Assembly (NCBI GenBank): GCA_907165065.1 | Contig: OU015525.1 | Coordinates: forward strand, 42,452,037-42,516,036 | From: Caprimulgus europaeus | Taxonomy: Eukaryota > Chordata > Aves > Caprimulgiformes > Caprimulgidae | DNA: 64,000 bases | Direction: 5' to 3' | In this document: piece after piece, positions 34,135 to 47,526 of the stretch | Numbering within the stretch: position 1 is the first letter of the stretch | Layout of the letters: each line of letters opens with the position of its first letter | Position numbers and translations under genes: made by a program | The notes under the pieces: generated by a model | What the model was told of the DNA's origin: nothing | The model's database searches: none | The model's input: only the letters and a program-made list of their open reading frames with translations

Positions 34135-36510
34135 GTTTTTATTGCTCGTATTGATGCGAGTGCTGTTTGTGCGCATGCTGTATCTGTGGAGGTACTGCTC
34201 TGCTTTTGTGCTACTCTCAGCAGACATGGCCTGCCACCAGCGGCATTGGGAGGACACAACTTACTACTAGCTGCATGTAAGGTCAGGGAACCACAGCAGT
34301 CTCATCTATCATGCTGAGATGGGAGAAATCCTCCGAGTCAGTGTGCAAACAGCCTCTCTCTTCCATCCCCCTGCAGTCAGCAGCACTGCAGGGATGGGTC
34401 TATCTTCCACTTCAGTGCTATCATATGTATCTACCCTTTTCTCCCATCTGCCCTCGAGACCCATCACTGTCCTGGACATGCTATTTCTGTGGTTTTTGGT
34501 TTATTCACTGCTCTGGAGAGCAACAAATCTGAGGGTATTTATACCCACCGGAGGAGGGGGGGCTGGAGGAGAGGGAAAGGGCTGTCCCTGAAAAGAGCAC
34601 ATCAGAAGTCCGGTAGCTGCAGGAGAGCACCTTTTCCCATCAAAAAGGTGGAAAGTCTTTGTGAAGATAAACAGAAATGCTTTGTCTGACCTTCGTAGAA
34701 GCTAAAGTAGGTAATCAGCTTGTCTTCTCTCTCAATCTGTGCCTAGGATCATACTTACTATGAAGGATTAAGTGGGATTTTTTGTTTGCTCGATTAGTAT
34801 TTTTTTAAACAGAGAGTATACAGGCCACTTTGTGAATTGCATGTCCTTATGGCTTTTAAACTGGCATGACAAATAACTGCACTCATATGCCTATTGATGT
34901 GCTATTGTGTAGTCCTGTTGGTAGCCTGAGACTTTTACATGGTGACCCCAAAATCACTTATAAAAATGTGTATAGGTTTAGGAGCTGATAACCTGTTTCT
35001 GGAGTCTTACCTTGTGACTCTCAGCCCATGAGGATTTGAATGAATCCAGCACTTCTGCTCTAGATGTTTCCTTCAACAACTATGGGGACAGAGGTAGGAG
35101 ATGGTGGGAGATCTTTGCCCGGAGCAGCTGCTGGGCAGTGGGTCTCTGCGATGGCAGCCACGCTACGGCTGCAAGGGTAGCAGCTTCACCATTGACTCTT
35201 CTGCTTCGTGCCTGCAACCTGCTGGAGGTGAACTCTGAGGAGATGTACATCTCTTAACCTAAGTCATGTAGGTCAGTGCTTACAATGGAGGAAGGAAGAA
35301 GGTAATTATAATCTGTTATAACCCTTTGGTGCTTTGATTACTGTTTTTCTGGAAATCTGGTTACATGCCTCTACCCCCTACAAATGCTTATTTGCTCTGA
35401 GATCTCAGGGTGTCTTGAAAAGTGTGTGTATTTAACTCTTCCTGTTTATGTACCTGTTCTTCAATTACACTACTGTGAAGGTCCCTCACATATACTTTGT
35501 GATTTGGAAGTTGAGACTGAAGAGTCTCATGTTTTTCCCCTAGTGCCTTTTTTGGATACTAAACAGTAATAAAAAGGATTAAAATGGTAGCCATGGTGAT
35601 GAGATGGTATTATAAGCTTGTGAATAAGTAGCTATTTGGTCAGTGACAAATGGAGCTTTCCACTGAGACAGGCTATAAAAAAGCTATTTATTGTCACATT
35701 GCTCATAACCATTAAACCCACTAAGCTGAGTTTATATTTTAGCATATTTAGAAGTAATATATCTTAATTTGGCAAAGTTTATTCTCTAATGCAATTTAGT
35801 CACTCGACATTTAACATTTGTATCCAGATTTTACTGAGCTATTTTTGTGCTTCATATCTGCCTGATGACAGAAGCAATAAATTAAATAACTTTACTGTTA
35901 TTTAAATGGGGGAAAGTGAATGAGGGTGCCTGTTCATGCTCAGTAACATGCCTAACAGAGTAAATCTTGAAAATAAAATACCTGTTGCTTAACTAAATCT
36001 GATTCTACATTAGAGATTTTTTTTATTGGCATTGGCTGGTACTCAGAATATCAATGTAAAACTTCTTTTGACAGCAAAGCAAAGCAAACTATTTCACCAG
36101 ATTGACTATTTTTCCCATTGAAGAAATATTTATTTTTTTCCTCAGGAAAATGTTTTGAAACAAACCTTCTAGCAGGACAAACTAAGAAGAGTTTTTTCTC
36201 TAACCTGCCAGGAAAGAGAGGTAACTTGGTAGCCCATAATTACTTGCTTTGAGATGTTACATGGTGCTGCTCCACATCATTTTCCTCCCTGTTAATATGG
36301 ACCTATTATCTTTCGCAGTCTACTTTGCCCACCCTGCAGCCAAGATACTGAAATGCTGGGCTAAAGGGTTTGCCTCCAGGTACTCCAACAGGGAAACACT
36401 GACAAGTGTCACTTGTAATTTGTGATAATTTTTTCCTAAAGCTGGGACTTCCAGGTTTTGTAGCAAAGTGTGCACATCTTAAGCAATCAGTTTTGAAATT
36501 TTAATCCTGT
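34135..36510. other. Unique AT-rich DNA, no gene seen
   Basis: No coding region was recognised. The part at about 35690-35900 has the even, low-repeat AT-rich texture of conserved noncoding DNA (see findings). Confidence 0.4.
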
Positions 36511-36903
36511 CACAGAATCACAGAATCACAGAATATTAGGGATTGGAAGGGACCTCGAAAGATCATCTAGTCCAATCCCCCTGCTGGAGCAGGAACACCT
36601 AGATGAGTTCGCACAGGAAGGCGTCCAGGCGGGTCTTGAATGTCTCCAGAGAAGGAGACTCCACAACCTCCCTGGGCAGCCTGTTCCAGTGCTCTGTCAC
36701 CCTTACTGTAAAGAAGTTCTTTCTCAAATTTAAGCGGAACCTCCTGTGTTCCAGCTTACACCCATTGCCCCTTGTCCTATCATTGGTCATCACTGCAAAG
36801 AGCCTGGCCCCATCCTCCTGACACTCACCATTCAAATATTTATAAACATTAATCAGGTCCCCCCTCAGCCTCCTCTTCTCCAAGCTAAAGAGGCCCAGCT
36901 CTG
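36511..36903 (-). mobile_element. CR1 LINE 3'-end fragment
   Basis: The left edge has three CACAGAATC-type terminal repeats, then GGATTGGAAGGGACCTCG. The minus-strand frame at 36599-36903 keeps [16 protein letters not shown] and [18 protein letters not shown], the standard CR1 ORF2 C-terminus. The frame is open across this piece, so it is younger or luckier than its neighbours. The right edge is just short of the LTR at 36932. Confidence 0.93.
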
Positions 36904-36931
36904 TTTTCTGTGTGATATGTCTCTGAGTACG

Positions 36932-37712
36932 TGTGTTGGGTTTGCGTGGGTAGGCCATTTTTGGTAGAGGGGGAAGGGGCTATGGTGATGACACCTATGA
37001 GAAGCTCTGCGAAGCTCCACTGGCTCCAAGGTGGACCCACCTCCAGCCCAGGCTAATCCCTAATTACCATTAGGAAAATGCCTCTCTGAATCCACATTTA
37101 TGAGGAGAAGAACCAGTTTGGCAAGGAAGGAAACCATTGTCTTGAACAGAAAAGAGCATGATGACTTGAGGACAGAGGAGGAGGGGATGAGACAGAGAAC
37201 TTTAGACATGCAGATCAGCAAGGAGAAGAGTAGGGGGAGGTAAATGCAGTCCCCTGCAGCCTTATGGAAGTTGAACAGCAGAGCAGATACCTGTGTGTAG
37301 GCCATGGAGGACTTCATGCTGGAGCAGGAAGCTGCACATGAGAGCAGTTGTGACTACGTTGAGAACCCATGATGACCAAGAAAACCACAGAAACATTCAC
37401 ATCAGAACCCAAGGGAGGAAGTGCTCTGGACTGGAGACCCATCTGAATCCCATAGACTTCTTCAAGTTGGAGCCAGGAGCTGTGCCTGAAGATGTCCATG
37501 ACACCGTGATAAGCCCACATTGGAAAACTTCATTCCTGAACTCTTTTAGCCTGTGAGAAGGATCTTGTGCCAGAAAGAGTGCCGTAGACGAACTAACTGC
37601 AACCCCCATTCCCTGTCCCCTATGCCGCTGTGGGGGAGAAGGTAGAGAAATCAGGAGTGAAGTACTTTGAGCCCAGGAAGAAGAGATGGGTGGGGGGAAG
37701 ATGTACATGAAA
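36932..37712 (+). mobile_element. Related LTR, 3'-truncated
   Basis: It starts TGTGTTGGGTTTGCGTGG exactly like the two complete solo LTRs. It has the same late block (AACTGCAACCCCCATTCCCTGTCCCC near 37597, then GGGAAGAAG...GGTGGGGGGAAG). It lacks the final part carrying AATAAA and the GTCAACCCACCACA end. The middle differs from the other copies and does not show the CTGGAGCAG array, so it is a diverged relative. No right target duplication was found. The short open frames inside are not viral genes. Confidence 0.75.
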
Positions 37713-40700
37713 TGTACTTTACAGCATAAATTATTTTAGTGAGGTGTTTTCAATACAGCAAGCACATGCTCTGACAGAGGGTCTATTTATCAGTAGTACA
37801 GGAAACCCATTTCAAATAAATCTTTATTTCATAGTGCAGTAGGATGTGACTTCTGGGGACACCTGGCTATCCTTTGCTGTTCTAAAAAAAACACCCCAAA
37901 ATACTCTTGCACATGAATGTTCATAGTCAGGTATCCCCTGCAGAGATAAAATCTCCTTCTTACTCTGTTTGTGTCTCAGATATTCCAGTCTTCGACTTCC
38001 TTCACCGTGAGTGTAAAGGTCTGGCAGGAGCCAGCTAAGGCTTGCTGCTTGTTGATTGTTGCTTCCTATAGTGTCCTAATTTGTCCATACACCATTCATA
38101 CGTTATTCCTAATGACTCCACAGTGTGTGGAGTCTCACACCCGGTCTCTGGGTTTGACTGTTTCCTGTTGAAAACAGGGCATTTAACTCTCTGTTCTCTG
38201 TGGGATGAGTACACAGCTGGCTATGAGGAAAGCCATTTACCCTTTACCAAAACTATCTAGAAACTCTGCATAAGCCATGTGTTCCTTATATAGGAAAGAT
38301 TGCATGGGAGCTCATATAACTCAAAGAGGTAATGTGTTATCTGAAGGTTCACAGTGTAGTGATGTTGCCTTCAGGAGGAAAGCCAGCTTAGGAGGTTTGC
38401 AGCTTCTCTCTTTTCTCCCTGTCCAGTTCTGCAGCTCAGGTTGCTGGTTATCTTTTGGTTTTCAAGTGAGTTTACAGCATGGCCCCACAGGCTCCCAATG
38501 CTGAGCTACATCTTCTTTAAAGGCAAAACATCTAACTTTGGCCTTTGGCCACTGTGGTATGCAACTACACTCTAAGAGAATTACTGGTGAGCCTTTATGC
38601 TTAACCATTGACTCATTGCATGAAAAATGAAGTAAGGAGACACTAGTACTTCATATCTGAGTAAGTACTTTTGCAGGAAAATAACTTTATTCTTGCAGAT
38701 AGAATTTCCTTAAGAAATAGTGCAAATTATTAATATATAGTCACCAAGGAGATTTAAAGAGGAAAAGTCAATGGGATTGTTTGGGACTGAAGATGAAAAA
38801 AAGCTTATTCATATTCTGCTGGGCAGAATAGCAAATATCATTTACTGGATATAATGATGAAGCCACATTTTCTTTTTCTTTACAGTATTTGTTGGGTCCA
38901 AGCTGTCAGCCTGGGAGTCAGGTTTTCCTGCTGAGCCTTTCATGCTTTTTCCACCCCTCTGCTTTCCCATTGATTCCCCTTCTGTGAAGTGTTCAAATAA
39001 AATACTTCCAAGATTTTTTAGTCTGTGAATCACGAACATCTGTCACTTGAAGTTAATTGTTTTGTTCCCTTTCCAGAGGGAAACCCAGTCATCCGTGCTA
39101 AGGGCCTGGCCATCTCTAGTCTTGGGGCTGCTGCTTAGCCTTCATCTCCCATAGCCATGGTGCGTTTATCATCATGTTCGTCCTGCTAAAAGCATCCCTA
39201 GAATGAACAATAGCAAACACATAGTATTCAAATCCTTGTGAGACATGAAGAATATGCTCATGTATTTCTAAGGCAGGACACTGGCTATTTACGGACAGAA
39301 GCTCTTTCACTCCAACCTTTCCTTTCCTTTGTCAAGAAACCCAAAACCAGAGACGCTTGAAAACAATCCAGGGATTTTTTTTGTGGAAAAAGCAATGTAT
39401 AGGCAGATGGGCAAGGAAAAAGCTAGGAGTAAAAAGGACTAGGAAGATAAATTATCACACACAGTCTGATTTTTTGTGGGGTGGGGAGAAGATAGACCTT
39501 ATAAGGGATATTTACTAAAAAGTCTTCTAAAGAGTGAAATAAATGAAAAAGGAGCAGCTGTAACTTCTACAAAAGTAAAATGGAAGCATAAACAAGGGGG
39601 GCTTATATATAGACATAGTCCCTATTTCCTCCCTAGCTTACTGCTTAGATGCTGGCTACCAAAAGATTTCTGTATCTGAGCTAGAATACAATGACTCAAT
39701 GGCACTTTACACAGAAAACCAAAATACTTTCTTCTAAACATTTTGTATTAAGTTTGAGCTTTGTGCAACACAAATAGCAATCACAATACTGTTTTATGCT
39801 TTGCTTGTGCGCGTGCTGTTTATGAGCTATGTTTCCAAGATTGTTACTGAAGTTTTGGGATACTGTTTCCTATTTTGTGATGAGGGCCCTTGACTGAAAT
39901 TTTTTTTATTGCTTCCTGACTCCAGTTGCATTTGTTGTCTGTCTGTGGCTCCAGTCAGGAAGTCATGAGTTTGATTGCTACAGCAACTGACACATGTTTG
40001 TGGCCTCAAGTCACTCAGTAGCTAGTTCCAGGTTAGTTTTCACCTTTTTGACCAGTTCAGGGTCTATGTCAAACCTAGAAGTTGACTGTTTCTCTCAGTT
40101 TACCACATACTCAAAAACACTTGCATTCTCAGCTGCTGGAGGTGAGAACAATGCAGCCTTGTGTGCATGACACTGTCTTTAGTTAAATGGTAGTTTACAT
40201 AATATATGTTATTCCAACATGCTGTTGTTCCCACACAGAGCAATATGCTTTTTGGTGGACTAACATACCTAAATTGTCAGCCGGACTAGCCCAGCCTAGG
40301 AACAGTTCCGTCTCCTGTGTCCTGTGGCATAACTTGTCCTTTCATTTTTCAGTATGCTTCTTCTTGTGTTGTTTGTTTTAATTTTTAAATGAAACCTGAC
40401 AATTCTCAAGGTAGAAGGGAGAGGCTTGCAATTAACTGTGAAAATTAAAATAATATTAGAAAGCCATCAGAGTAGATTTGGATTGTAGATCGGGGAAGCA
40501 GCTTGTTCAAGAGGCTCTGTCACAGTGCCCCAGGAAAAAAATCAGTCAGCATGGGTGATACAGAAACAGGAGTGTGACAACTTTTGTGTTGCCTTTTTTG
40601 CTGATAGTGTTTTTTATAGGATGAGGAAAGAAACAGTTTAAGCACTTCCAGCTCTAATCATGATGGCACTAACACAGATGGAGCTTCCCAAAAGAGTGTT

Positions 40701-43582
40701 TTTCTTTCTTAGGAAAAGACTGAGCAACTTATAACATCTTCAACTCAGTCTGGATAGCACCAGGCTGCCAGAAATTCTCCTGGAATTGATAGCTCACTAC
40801 TAACAAGCGAAGAATAGATTTAAATTTGTTCTTGGGACCTGTAATGCAGCCAGGCAGTATGAAGAGGCAAGAAAGTCAGGATTCTGGATGACATTTTGAA
40901 AAGTGGGTGTGTAATTAAGTATTCTGACTTGCAGCAGAACCAAGCATCCTGCCTTCCCTGCCTTGTTGTGAATACTCAGGTACACTGTGATTTTCTTTTT
41001 TAAGGTTTTTATTTTGTTTTTCTGCTGCTTGATACCTTCAGGGTTACCCACATTTCACTGAAAGCCACGTGCTGGTTGCTCTGAACTGTTGCTCTTCAGT
41101 GGACTGTTTCTTTTCAGCAACTCTCACTCCATAGAAAGAAAGGACTGAGGCTCAGATCCTGTCAAAAAATGAATTCTTGAAACCTTACTGTATTTTGCTG
41201 GTTTCACCCAAGGTTATGTACATTAAGTGAACTTTACCTTGATCTTAAGGTAGAACTATGCGCCATACAAAAGGTTTTGCACCCTGTAAGGAGTTGGACA
41301 GTAGTAGCAGTGATGCTGTGGAGGAAACTGCACCTGGTAGAGGTGCTGACTCAGCACCAGACAAGGGTGATCTTGGCTAAGATAAGGGTCAAATGAGTGG
41401 CCGTCCTTTCAAGCTCAGGGCACATTGACAGCTTCAGGCATTTTTCCTGCTTGTCAAGCTGCTGCCCTTTCTGATCCTCAGTCCATGATGATTTTATGGT
41501 GGAGTTGTAGAAGGAATTTCCAGAAAAAAACTTATGGTTCCTGGCTGCTGCACCAGAAATCCTTTCTACCAGCCAGAACTGCAGCTTGGCACTTTTTAAT
41601 ATTCCAGTCCCTTCCCCTGCCCCCAGGCATTTAATGGCCCTAATGAAAGTGAGGGTTCTCCAACCAGATATCTAATTCCTACTTGCCTCACTCTTTTTTT
41701 AACTCTAAGCACTAAAATATAATTCTTTGATTTGCAAAGAGTAGCAAATTGTGTGTAAGTAAAACTAATTTGTGGTAAGCAGTGTGTAATATCTGTGCCT
41801 ATATGAGAAAAAGTATGTTACCTGTTTTTCTTAATTACTTTTCATACACTGAGGCCAGTAGACATGAACCGTCTGCATCCCTAGTGCTAAATCCTGCCTC
41901 CAAATCTTGGTGGCTTGAGGAGCACTGCCCACCAGGGATGGTCCCTGGTTTCTCCTGAGCAGTGCCAGGGAACTGCTTGGGAAAAGTGACTGGCCCAAGT
42001 GGACATCACACCAGGGAAAGTTCACAATAAGACATCAAGTCAGGGAAACTTCAGAGTGAGAAAAAAAAAAATATTGTTGGTGGAAATATTTTGCCTTCCA
42101 AAAGGGATGATTAATTTTGATGAGAGAACTCTTTTCCTGGGCACTGTTTAGCTTACATGTGTGCATGTGCATGGAGCCGTAGTATCTGGAGTCAACATCT
42201 GTCAGCCATGAACCCAAGTGAGAAATCTAACACTGACAATCCTGGCTCTTTGCTAGCAGAACTACTGATTTTTCCTTGAAAATACTGATGTAACATTTAT
42301 TTCAGCCATAGGAAGTGAGATTTTTTTATGCCTGGAATATATCCATGACACATTTTAAACTTGCAAAATGGTAAAATTAACTTTTCCTTTTCTATAATGA
42401 ACAGCATTATAATTCTACTAATCTAGAGGTCGTTAATGGTGCATTGTTTAGACAACTGAAATAGCAGAAGTTTTGTTGAGGTTACTTGATGAGGATGCTT
42501 GGGTGAGCAGCTTGAAAATGATATAGTGAATAGTTAAAGAGGGCAGCTTGAGCACTGAAGAACCACATTGGTTGCAATGTGGGAAACAGTTGGGATTGTG
42601 AAAGAAGTGATCTGGAAGCTTTCTCACACTGAAAGCATCTGTTTCCATTTTTTTGCTGCATGTGAAGTAAGTTGTTGATCAGAAGGCAGGAGAACTGGCA
42701 GAGAGTCTCAGAGTGGGAGGTAGGGATGAAGGGCAGGGAGGAGCACTACTGGACAAGCAGCAGCATTCATTCCAGGTCCTGTTTTCCAACATGAGCATGG
42801 CTGTTCTCGGTCTCACCTTCTTAATCTTTTGTATGAAACTTAGGTCAAAAGTCCATGGGAACAGTAAGCTCAGCTTGCCTGTGAAGCTGGGGCTCATTTG
42901 AAATGTTCCCTTCACTCTGTCAGTCCTGGGCATCTGCTTATCTTTCTTTCCTGGTTTTCATTTTAGCACTTTTTTTCATGTGTTAAAATGTTCCATGTTT
43001 CCAAGTCTCAAGTTTTTACATAACTTCTAAAACTTTGCTCCAGCCCCCTCGAACTGATCCTAGGGAGGATATTCCCTACTCCACTCCCACAGTGCTGCCA
43101 TAAGAAACTCCTTCTCATTTTCTCTGACTGTGAATTCTAATGAGTAAAATATACTCTTTGAAACTTCACTTGGAGCTTAAGAGAATCCTAAAGACTGGGC
43201 AAGTCTCCAGGATCTGTCTCACCATTGGTGAAAGGTCATTCCATACCATTATAAATATTTAAGGAATTTTTACTTCATTTCTGCCACTTTTCAGCAACAT
43301 TTTCAATGGGTCGAAGCTTCCCACATGTTCTTAGCTTTCTGTTCTGATGGAATCTGAATCAAAGTTTCATAGAGAAGTCCCTCTTCATTGTGTAGCTTTT
43401 GAGAGGTGGAAACAATACAATGCATAGAAGCTTGTATGTTGGCTTGGCTGGTGTCTTACACAGAGAGTATCAGCTCCCTGATACCACAGAATGTGGTCTT
43501 ATGCAAATTATTATTGCATGCAATACCTGTGGCTTTGCACAGATGCTGATTACCAAGTACCTGTCTGACAGAGCTACAGATT
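37713..43582. other. Unique DNA, no gene seen
   Basis: Nearly 6 kb without a recognisable gene or repeat. Open frames are all under about 90 codons and have no domain signature. Confidence 0.45.
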
Positions 43583-43877
43583 GAATGGAATCAAATAGAA
43601 TAGAATAGTTCAGTTGGAAGGGACCTACAGCAGTCATCTAGTCCAACTGCCTGAGCAATTCAGGGCTGACCAAAAGTTAAAGCATGCTGTTAAGGGCATT
43701 GTTCAAATGCCTCTCAAACACTGACAGGCTTGGAGGAACAACCACCTTCCTAGAAAGCCTGTTCCAGTGTTTGACCACCCTCTCGGTGGAGAAATGCTTC
43801 CTAATGTCCAGTCTAAATCTCCCCTGGGACAGCTTTGAACCATTCCCATGCATCCTGTCAGTGGATACCTGGGAGAT
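43583..43877 (-). mobile_element. CR1 LINE 3'-end fragment, diverged
   Basis: ATAGAATAGTTCAGTTGGAAGGGACC, then ATCTAGTCCAACTGCC and AGCCTGTTCCAGTGTTTGACCACCCT form a minus-strand CR1 tail. Its wording (GGAGAAATGCTTCCTAATGTCC) differs from the other copies and indicates a distinct CR1 subfamily. Confidence 0.92.
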
Positions 43878-46369
43878 ATTCTTGTGAATGTGAAGAAGTG
43901 AAAAAAGGCAGTGAGGGACTTGGATTGAGGCCTGGAGGGAAAGTGAGGAATGTGTTCACTTCGGCTGAAAGTGGGGAGTTACTTTTAGAATAAATTAGCT
44001 CTTAGAAGGGGAAAATCAAGGAAAGAGGGTAAATGCCAAGAGTTTCCTTCATTCCAAGATTGTGTCTTTTTTTTTCCATGGTCAGAATGCCATTTCTAAA
44101 GGAGTTTCCAAAAAGAATTGGTACTTAACATGTCCATTGGGATGTTAAATGTATCACACACAAGCAGATGAAAAAAAATATTTATTTTTTTTTACTTTTT
44201 ACCAGATTCGCTGTGAAAAGACATCTGTTCCATAAACATTATCACAACTACACATTTTATATGTTCAAATTTGCCAGCTGCAGGATGAGAATACCAGTCC
44301 ATAATAATTTTATTCTCTGAGTGTCTCCACTGCATCTGTAAATTATAGCTCCTTTTGGAGTGTGTAAAGGTAGAGAGAAAAAAAATAAATTGTAGTTTAA
44401 TTTAGTTTAGTGCAAAAATCTGACTAACATCTGTGTCTTCAGTAGGGCATAGGTGGGTAGGTAAAGATATTCTCCCTGAGCATCAGCAGCTGGACAAGTA
44501 CATGATGTTTTCATTTATCAATTAAAACAGTCTCCAACATAGGCTGGTAGTGACTTTAAGGCAAACAGAGACTCTTCTAGAGGAGTTTTGATAATAAATT
44601 ACCATATAAAGTGTGAAGCATAAAACTATTAGCAGCTGCAAAAATATTAATGAGCACTGGACTGTATGTCTTCACAGAAAATTAGTAATAATCTGCCTTT
44701 TGAAGCTTGTATTTATCCAGCAGTTATCATACCTTCCAGTTAACAATCTGATTTAATAGTGAATTTCCAAACAAAAGTAATTTGAGTTCTGTCTCTTTAC
44801 CGATATTGTAGGGATCTGGATGTCTTTTTCCCTGGCTTGAGTATCATAGTAGAAAATCTTCAAAGCAGTAACTGACACTGCATGTATGTAAAGTCTCAAA
44901 AGCATGGGGTCCAAACCCGGTGAAGTAGAGTCTATTATAATACTAATACGATATTAACTGCTATAGTCTGTGTTATGGGTAGAACATCCATGTTCTCCAT
45001 AAATGAAATCTAGGTTAAGTTGTTTGTAACTTCAAAAGATTATAGATAGTTAATCACAATACTTGTGGAATCTGATGACCTTGTTTGAACAAATAGATGT
45101 AAGAAATATTCTGTGCAGTTACCAGAGAACTGCCATTATCTTCAAAAACTGCTTTTATATACTCAGTTTTTATTTGTTCTTAGTCCATTTTTAGAAAGAA
45201 AGATTTCAGTGTTAGATCTGAAAGTTGTGTTTTTCCTTATGACACTTTCCTGGGATGGTGGTGGTGATTTTCTTGCTGCAGCTGCTTTGAGAATCTCATC
45301 CTTTAAACATTCATTCCTACTTGACAGATAGAGGAAAATCAGGTTTAAAATAAACAGGTTTAAAATTTAGTAATGAATGAGACTGATGTTAAGAGTAGGT
45401 AGGTTAAGCAGTGGTTTCAGTTATCAGTTAAGCAGTTTGTGTACTTCAGATACTTTAAAATAAGGGGGAAAAAAGTACAATTTTTTTCTGGTTTTTACTG
45501 CATACTTGAGCTCAAAAAGTTTCTTAATGTAACCTGTTGGAAGCAGAATGGCCACTCTGGGGAAGTGCTGCAATACAATTGCTCTGCTTTTAAAATCTTC
45601 CCTAAAGACTTTCTCCTGCTCCATGTATGCCCTTCAGTCTCATTTGATATGTCCATTTTATGTTATATAGCTTTTGGCTCAGCATTCAGTACTGACCAGC
45701 TCATTTCTTTTAAGTATTTTCTGCCTTGAATGAAACAGTGCCTTTTTTTTTTTTTTTTTTTTCTTAAAGAAAGGCAGCTGGGAGCCGGGGTCTTCTAGCA
45801 TTTTCTTCAGATGAGAGCTAGCTGGTTGTATTGCTGTCCTACACTCTTGGAAAAAAAAAAAAAAAAAAAAAAAAAAAGGGAAATTATATCTCTTGCAGAG
45901 CATGAGTAACTCTTCTTTTGTCTTGCACCTTGAGATCCTGTGGTGGACCTTTCTATTTAAGTATATGAAATAGGTAAACACAATGGTACCCATTACATAA
46001 ACAAGAAAACTTTCTAAAGTTAGGGAGAGCTTTCTCATTTATTAACAGCTTCTCTCTCTGTTCAGTTTTCTGAGATCTTAAAGCAGTCCTTGATAAACAG
46101 CTGCCATGGAATTTACACAATCAACATTCCTCCCTGTAAAAGCTTTTCAACCTACTCTTGATGTGATTTGCAAGTGCATATGACTTAAGTCACTTTATTA
46201 TTTTTATCAATTCATGTTCAAATGTCTGGGGGTTCTGAAGATGTTCTACTCTTTCATACTTGATATGTAATTACACATTTAGAAAAGAAGAGATATATGC
46301 AGTTGTGTTTTCTACTGTGAGTTATTCTGAAATACAGGAGAATATAATTTTAATTTTATTTATACAACC
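43878..46369. other. Unique AT-rich DNA with poly(T)/poly(A) pair
   Basis: No gene was recognised. The stretch holds a T20 and A27 pair (listed separately). The last bases (46365-46369, CAACC) are the left target duplication of the following LTR. Confidence 0.45.
45743..45877. repeat. Inverted poly(T)/poly(A) runs around an 88-bp unit
   Basis: T20 at 45743-45762 and A27 at 45851-45877 are complementary and flank 88 bp that match nothing I recognise. The minus-strand frame here has lysine and phenylalanine runs that reflect these tracts. Confidence 0.95.
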
Positions 46370-47526
46370 TGTGGTGGGTTGACCCTGGCTAGAGACCGGA
46401 TGCCCACCAAAGCCCACTCTATCACTCCCCCTCCTCAAATGGGCAGGGGGAGAAAATTATAACGAAAAGCTCGTGGGTGGAGATAAGGACGGAGAGAGAT
46501 CACTCACCAATTACTGGCACGGGCAAAACAGACTCGACTTGGGGGAAAAAAGAAAAAAAAAAAATTTACTTTATTACAAATCAAAATCAGAGGAGAATGA
46601 GAAGTAAAACCAAATCTTAAAACACCTCCCCCATCCCTCCCTTCTTCCCGGGCTTAATCTCTTTCCCGATTTTCCACCTCCTCCCCCCAGCAGCACAGGG
46701 GGACAGGGAATGGGGTTAGGGTCAGTTCATCACACGGTGTTTCTGCCGCTGCTTCCTCCTCAGGGGGAGGTCTCCTTCCCCCGCACCAACGTGGGGTCCC
46801 TCTCACGGGAGACAGTCCTCCACCAACTGCTCCAACGTGAGTCCTTCCCATGACTGACAGCTCTTCACGAGCTGCTCCAGTCTGGGTCCATTCCATGGTG
46901 TGCAGTCCTTCAGGAAGGGACTGCTCCAGCGCGGGTCCCCCACGGGGTCACAAGTCCTGCCAGCAAACCTGCTCCGGCGTGGGCTCCTCTCTCCACGGGC
47001 TACAGGTCCTGACAGGAACCTGCTCCAGTGCGGGCTTCCCGTGGGGTCACAGCCTCCTTCGGCATCCACCTGCTCCGGCGTGGGGTCCTCCACGGGCTAC
47101 AGGTGGTCATCTGCACCACCATGGACCTCCATGGGCTGCAGGGGGACAGCCTGCTTCACCATGGTCTTCACCACTTGTTGGGGGGGGGAATCTCTGCTCC
47201 GGCGCCAGAGCCCATCCTCCCCCTCCTTCTTCACTGACCTTGGTGTCTGCGAAGTTGTTTTCTCTTACATCTTCTCACTCCTCTCTCTAGCTGCAAAGTG
47301 TGCAGCTTTTTTTTTCTCCCTTCCTTTTTTTTTTCTTAATTATGTTATCACAGAGGCGTTACTGATTGGCTCGGCCTTGGCCAGCGGCGGGTCCGTTCCT
47401 GTAGCCGCTGGCATTGGCTGTGTCGGGTCGGACATGGGGGAAGCTTCTGGCAGCTTCTCTCACAGAAGCCACCCCATGTCCCCTCCCCCACTGCTACCAA
47501 AAACCTTGCCACGCAAACCCAATACA
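46370..47526 (-). mobile_element. Complete solo LTR, 1157 bp, inverted, TSD CAACC
   Basis: This is the same family as 21544-22685, on the opposite strand. On the minus strand it starts TGTATTGGGTTTGCGTGGC and ends GGTCAACCCACCACA. Direct 5-bp duplications CAACC lie at 46365-46369 and 47527-47531. AATAAA is at 46575-46570 (minus) and the TATA-like TAATTA near 47338. The internal CTGGAGCAG array is present. Open frames run across the array on both strands (for example 46850-47290 and 46900-47535 plus; 46803-47093 minus). They have no known retroviral domain and follow the repeat period. No viral genes are present. Confidence 0.93.
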
